Shown here piece after piece: positions 5,352 through 6,408 of a stretch of DNA of 6,408 bases (position 1 is the stretch's first letter; every line of letters starts with the position of its first letter). The notes beneath the pieces were generated by a model, which saw only the letters and a list, made by a program, of their open reading frames with translations, had not been told where the DNA came from and made no database searches. The DNA is taken from the NCBI GenBank assembly GCA_024998705.1, contig JACOEF010000447.1, positions 1 through 6,408 on the forward strand. Direction: 5' to 3'. The translations under genes were made by a program, and so were the position numbers. Origin of the DNA: Nitrospira sp. Lineage in GTDB: Bacteria; Nitrospirota; Nitrospiria; Nitrospirales; Nitrospiraceae.

Positions 5352-6065
5352 ATGAAACTGTCCATCATCATCCCGGCTTACAATGAAGAAGCGACCATTG
5401 AGGCCGTGGTCAACCGCGTCGCAGCCGTCGATCTCGGCTCAATCACGAAAGAGATCATCGTCGTCGACGATGCCTCCCAGGATCGGACCCGCGACGTGCT
5501 GAAGACCCTTCGCAACGTTCACACCGTCTCTCACTCGATCAATAGCGGAAAGGGCGCGGCCCTCACCAGCGGGATCAAGGCTGCCACCGGTGACATCGTG
5601 ATTTTCCAGGATGCAGACCTTGAGTACATGCCGGAAGATTATCCGGCCGTACTGGAACCGATCTTGGCCGGACGCTGCGAGGCGGTTATGGGTTCACGGT
5701 TCCTCCACGAACGCCCCCTGTTCTGGGGAAAGCGTCGATCGCCGTATCTGAATCACTACCTTGGAAACCTCCTCATTCTATGGACGACGAACCTCCTCTA
5801 CGGGAAACGCTTCACCGATTATGAAGGGTGCTACAAAGCCTTTAGCCGTCGCGTCTTGCTCGACACCTCGATCGAGGCGAAAGGCTTCGAATTCGACAAC
5901 GAGCTCGTCTGCAAACTGATGCGGAAGGGCATTCGCATACTAGAAGTTCCGATTCACTATGCGCCCCGGACCTACGCACAAGGCAAAAAGATCACATGGC
6001 GCCACGGCCTCATCATTCTCTGGACCATCTGCAAATGGCGTTTTCGCCCGGCAATCACCCATTGA
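5352..6065 (+). CDS. Family 2 glycosyltransferase (DPM1-like, polyprenyl-phosphate type)
   Basis: A 237-residue GT-A enzyme predicted to move a sugar from a nucleotide donor, probably onto a lipid-phosphate or other envelope acceptor on the cytoplasmic face. Motifs are LSIIIPAYNEEATI (3-16), IVVDDAS (36-42), NSGKGAAL (64-71), the metal- and donor-binding QDADLEY (86-92), GSRF (114-117), DYEGCYKAF (156-164) and GFEFDNEL (178-185). Near the end come VPIHYAPRTYAQGKKI and a hydrophobic segment, LIILWTI, in the last 20 residues. These patterns match the DPM1-like branch of GT2. There are no clear C-terminal transmembrane helices, unlike GtrB and ArnC. The ATG at 5352 puts KLSIIIPAYNEE at the N-terminus as usual; the longer frame to TTG 5190 adds 54 atypical residues. 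No strong Shine-Dalgarno sequence is seen. Donor and acceptor cannot be told from sequence. Its stop overlaps the next gene as TGATG. Confidence 0.9.
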   Translation: MKLSIIIPAYNEEATIEAVVNRVAAVDLGSITKEIIVVDDASQDRTRDVLKTLRNVHTVSHSINSGKGAALTSGIKAATGDIVIFQDADLEYMPEDYPAVLEPILAGRCEAVMGSRFLHERPLFWGKRRSPYLNHYLGNLLILWTTNLLYGKRFTDYEGCYKAFSRRVLLDTSIEAKGFEFDNELVCKLMRKGIRILEVPIHYAPRTYAQGKKITWRHGLIILWTICKWRFRPAITH

Positions 6066-6408
6066 TGGCGACCTCCAGGGACCGGATGCGGGCGCATGCC
6101 GTCCTGGACCGAGTGTGCCTGATCATTCCTCCGTCGATCTTTCTGCTCGACGAACGCGTCTTCATGACCCTGGGCATTTTGAAAATCGCCGCGGTGCTGG
6201 AAGCGGCGGGAATCGCCGTTGAATTACTCGATCTCGCCGGAATCGAAAACTATGAAGAGGTGGCGCGGCTGCACGTGGCGCACAGCGAGGCCAACTGTTT
6301 CGGCTTGACCGCCACGACGCCTCAGATGCCGGCTGCCACGAAGCTGCAGCGGGCGATCCGAGCTGTGCGACCCCATGCGCGCATCATCCTAGGCGGACCA
6401 CACGTCAC
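6065..6408 (+). CDS. B12-binding-domain radical SAM protein, N-terminal part (runs off right edge)
   Basis: The frame from the ATG at 6065 is open to the edge, 114 codons. It begins a cobalamin-binding-type Rossmann fold: VCLIIPPSIFLLDERVFMTLG (17-37), where I-P-P-S and a hydrophobic LGIL are typical, KIAAVLEAAGIAVELLDLAG (40-59), FGLTATTPQMPAA (79-91) and IILGGPHV (107-114). In the B12-binding radical SAM group this domain is followed by a CxxxCxxC iron-sulphur cluster domain, which would lie outside the window, so the radical SAM part is inferred from the family. No DxHxxG cobalamin ligand motif is seen, as in many of these proteins. The one-base TGATG overlap indicates coupling with the glycosyltransferase, suggesting joint work on an envelope lipid or glycan. 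ATG 6086 is an alternative start with AGGGA about 7-10 bases before it. Confidence 0.75.
   Translation, partial: MATSRDRMRAHAVLDRVCLIIPPSIFLLDERVFMTLGILKIAAVLEAAGIAVELLDLAGIENYEEVARLHVAHSEANCFGLTATTPQMPAATKLQRAIRAVRPHARIILGGPHV

Overview
The window is a stretch of GC-rich bacterial chromosome (roughly 60% GC by eye), tightly packed with housekeeping and accessory genes. The gene content (a DUF502 membrane protein diverging from tmk-holB, then metG with a fused tRNA-binding domain, an exported protein, a family 2 glycosyltransferase and a B12-binding radical SAM protein) looks most like a Nitrospira-type bacterium (Nitrospirota). That assignment is inference from protein style and composition; no rRNA or other marker is present.

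Layout. At the left edge the first 35 codons of a DUF502 membrane protein run leftward (1-106). A 134-base divergent spacer carries plausible sigma70-type promoters in both directions. Rightward come thymidylate kinase (tmk, 241-966) and the DNA polymerase III delta-prime subunit (holB, 953-1984), which overlap by 14 bases and pair dTTP supply with clamp loading. A 211-base spacer leads to methionyl-tRNA synthetase (metG, 2196-4217). The metG stop overlaps the start of an exported protein of unknown function (4214-5095) as ATGA. A 256-base spacer with a perfect -35 hexamer and a 14-base inverted repeat precedes a DPM1-like glycosyltransferase (5352-6065). Its stop overlaps, as TGATG, the start of a B12-binding radical SAM protein that runs off the right edge (6065-6408).

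Most notable points. First, metG is broken by an in-frame TAG at 2544-2546, with intact, well-conserved MetRS sequence in the same frame on both sides. The HIGH motif lies before the stop; the zinc knuckle, KMSKS and tRNA-binding domain lie after it. Two neighbouring genes (holB and the exported protein) use TAG as their normal terminator, which argues against general UAG reassignment. The choices are a base error, a real nonsense mutation (tolerated only with a second MetRS, a suppressor or readthrough), or a split enzyme. Second, the strongest Shine-Dalgarno sequence I see in the window (AAGGAG, 3757-3762) is inside metG, 8 bases before an in-frame GTG at 3771, exactly where the Ala/Pro-rich linker to the C-terminal tRNA-binding domain begins. 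This suggests possible internal initiation of a free Trbp111-like protein.

I found no CRISPR array, tRNA, rRNA, insertion sequence, phage or toxin-antitoxin module. Apart from the metG observations the region is ordinary chromosomal sequence.
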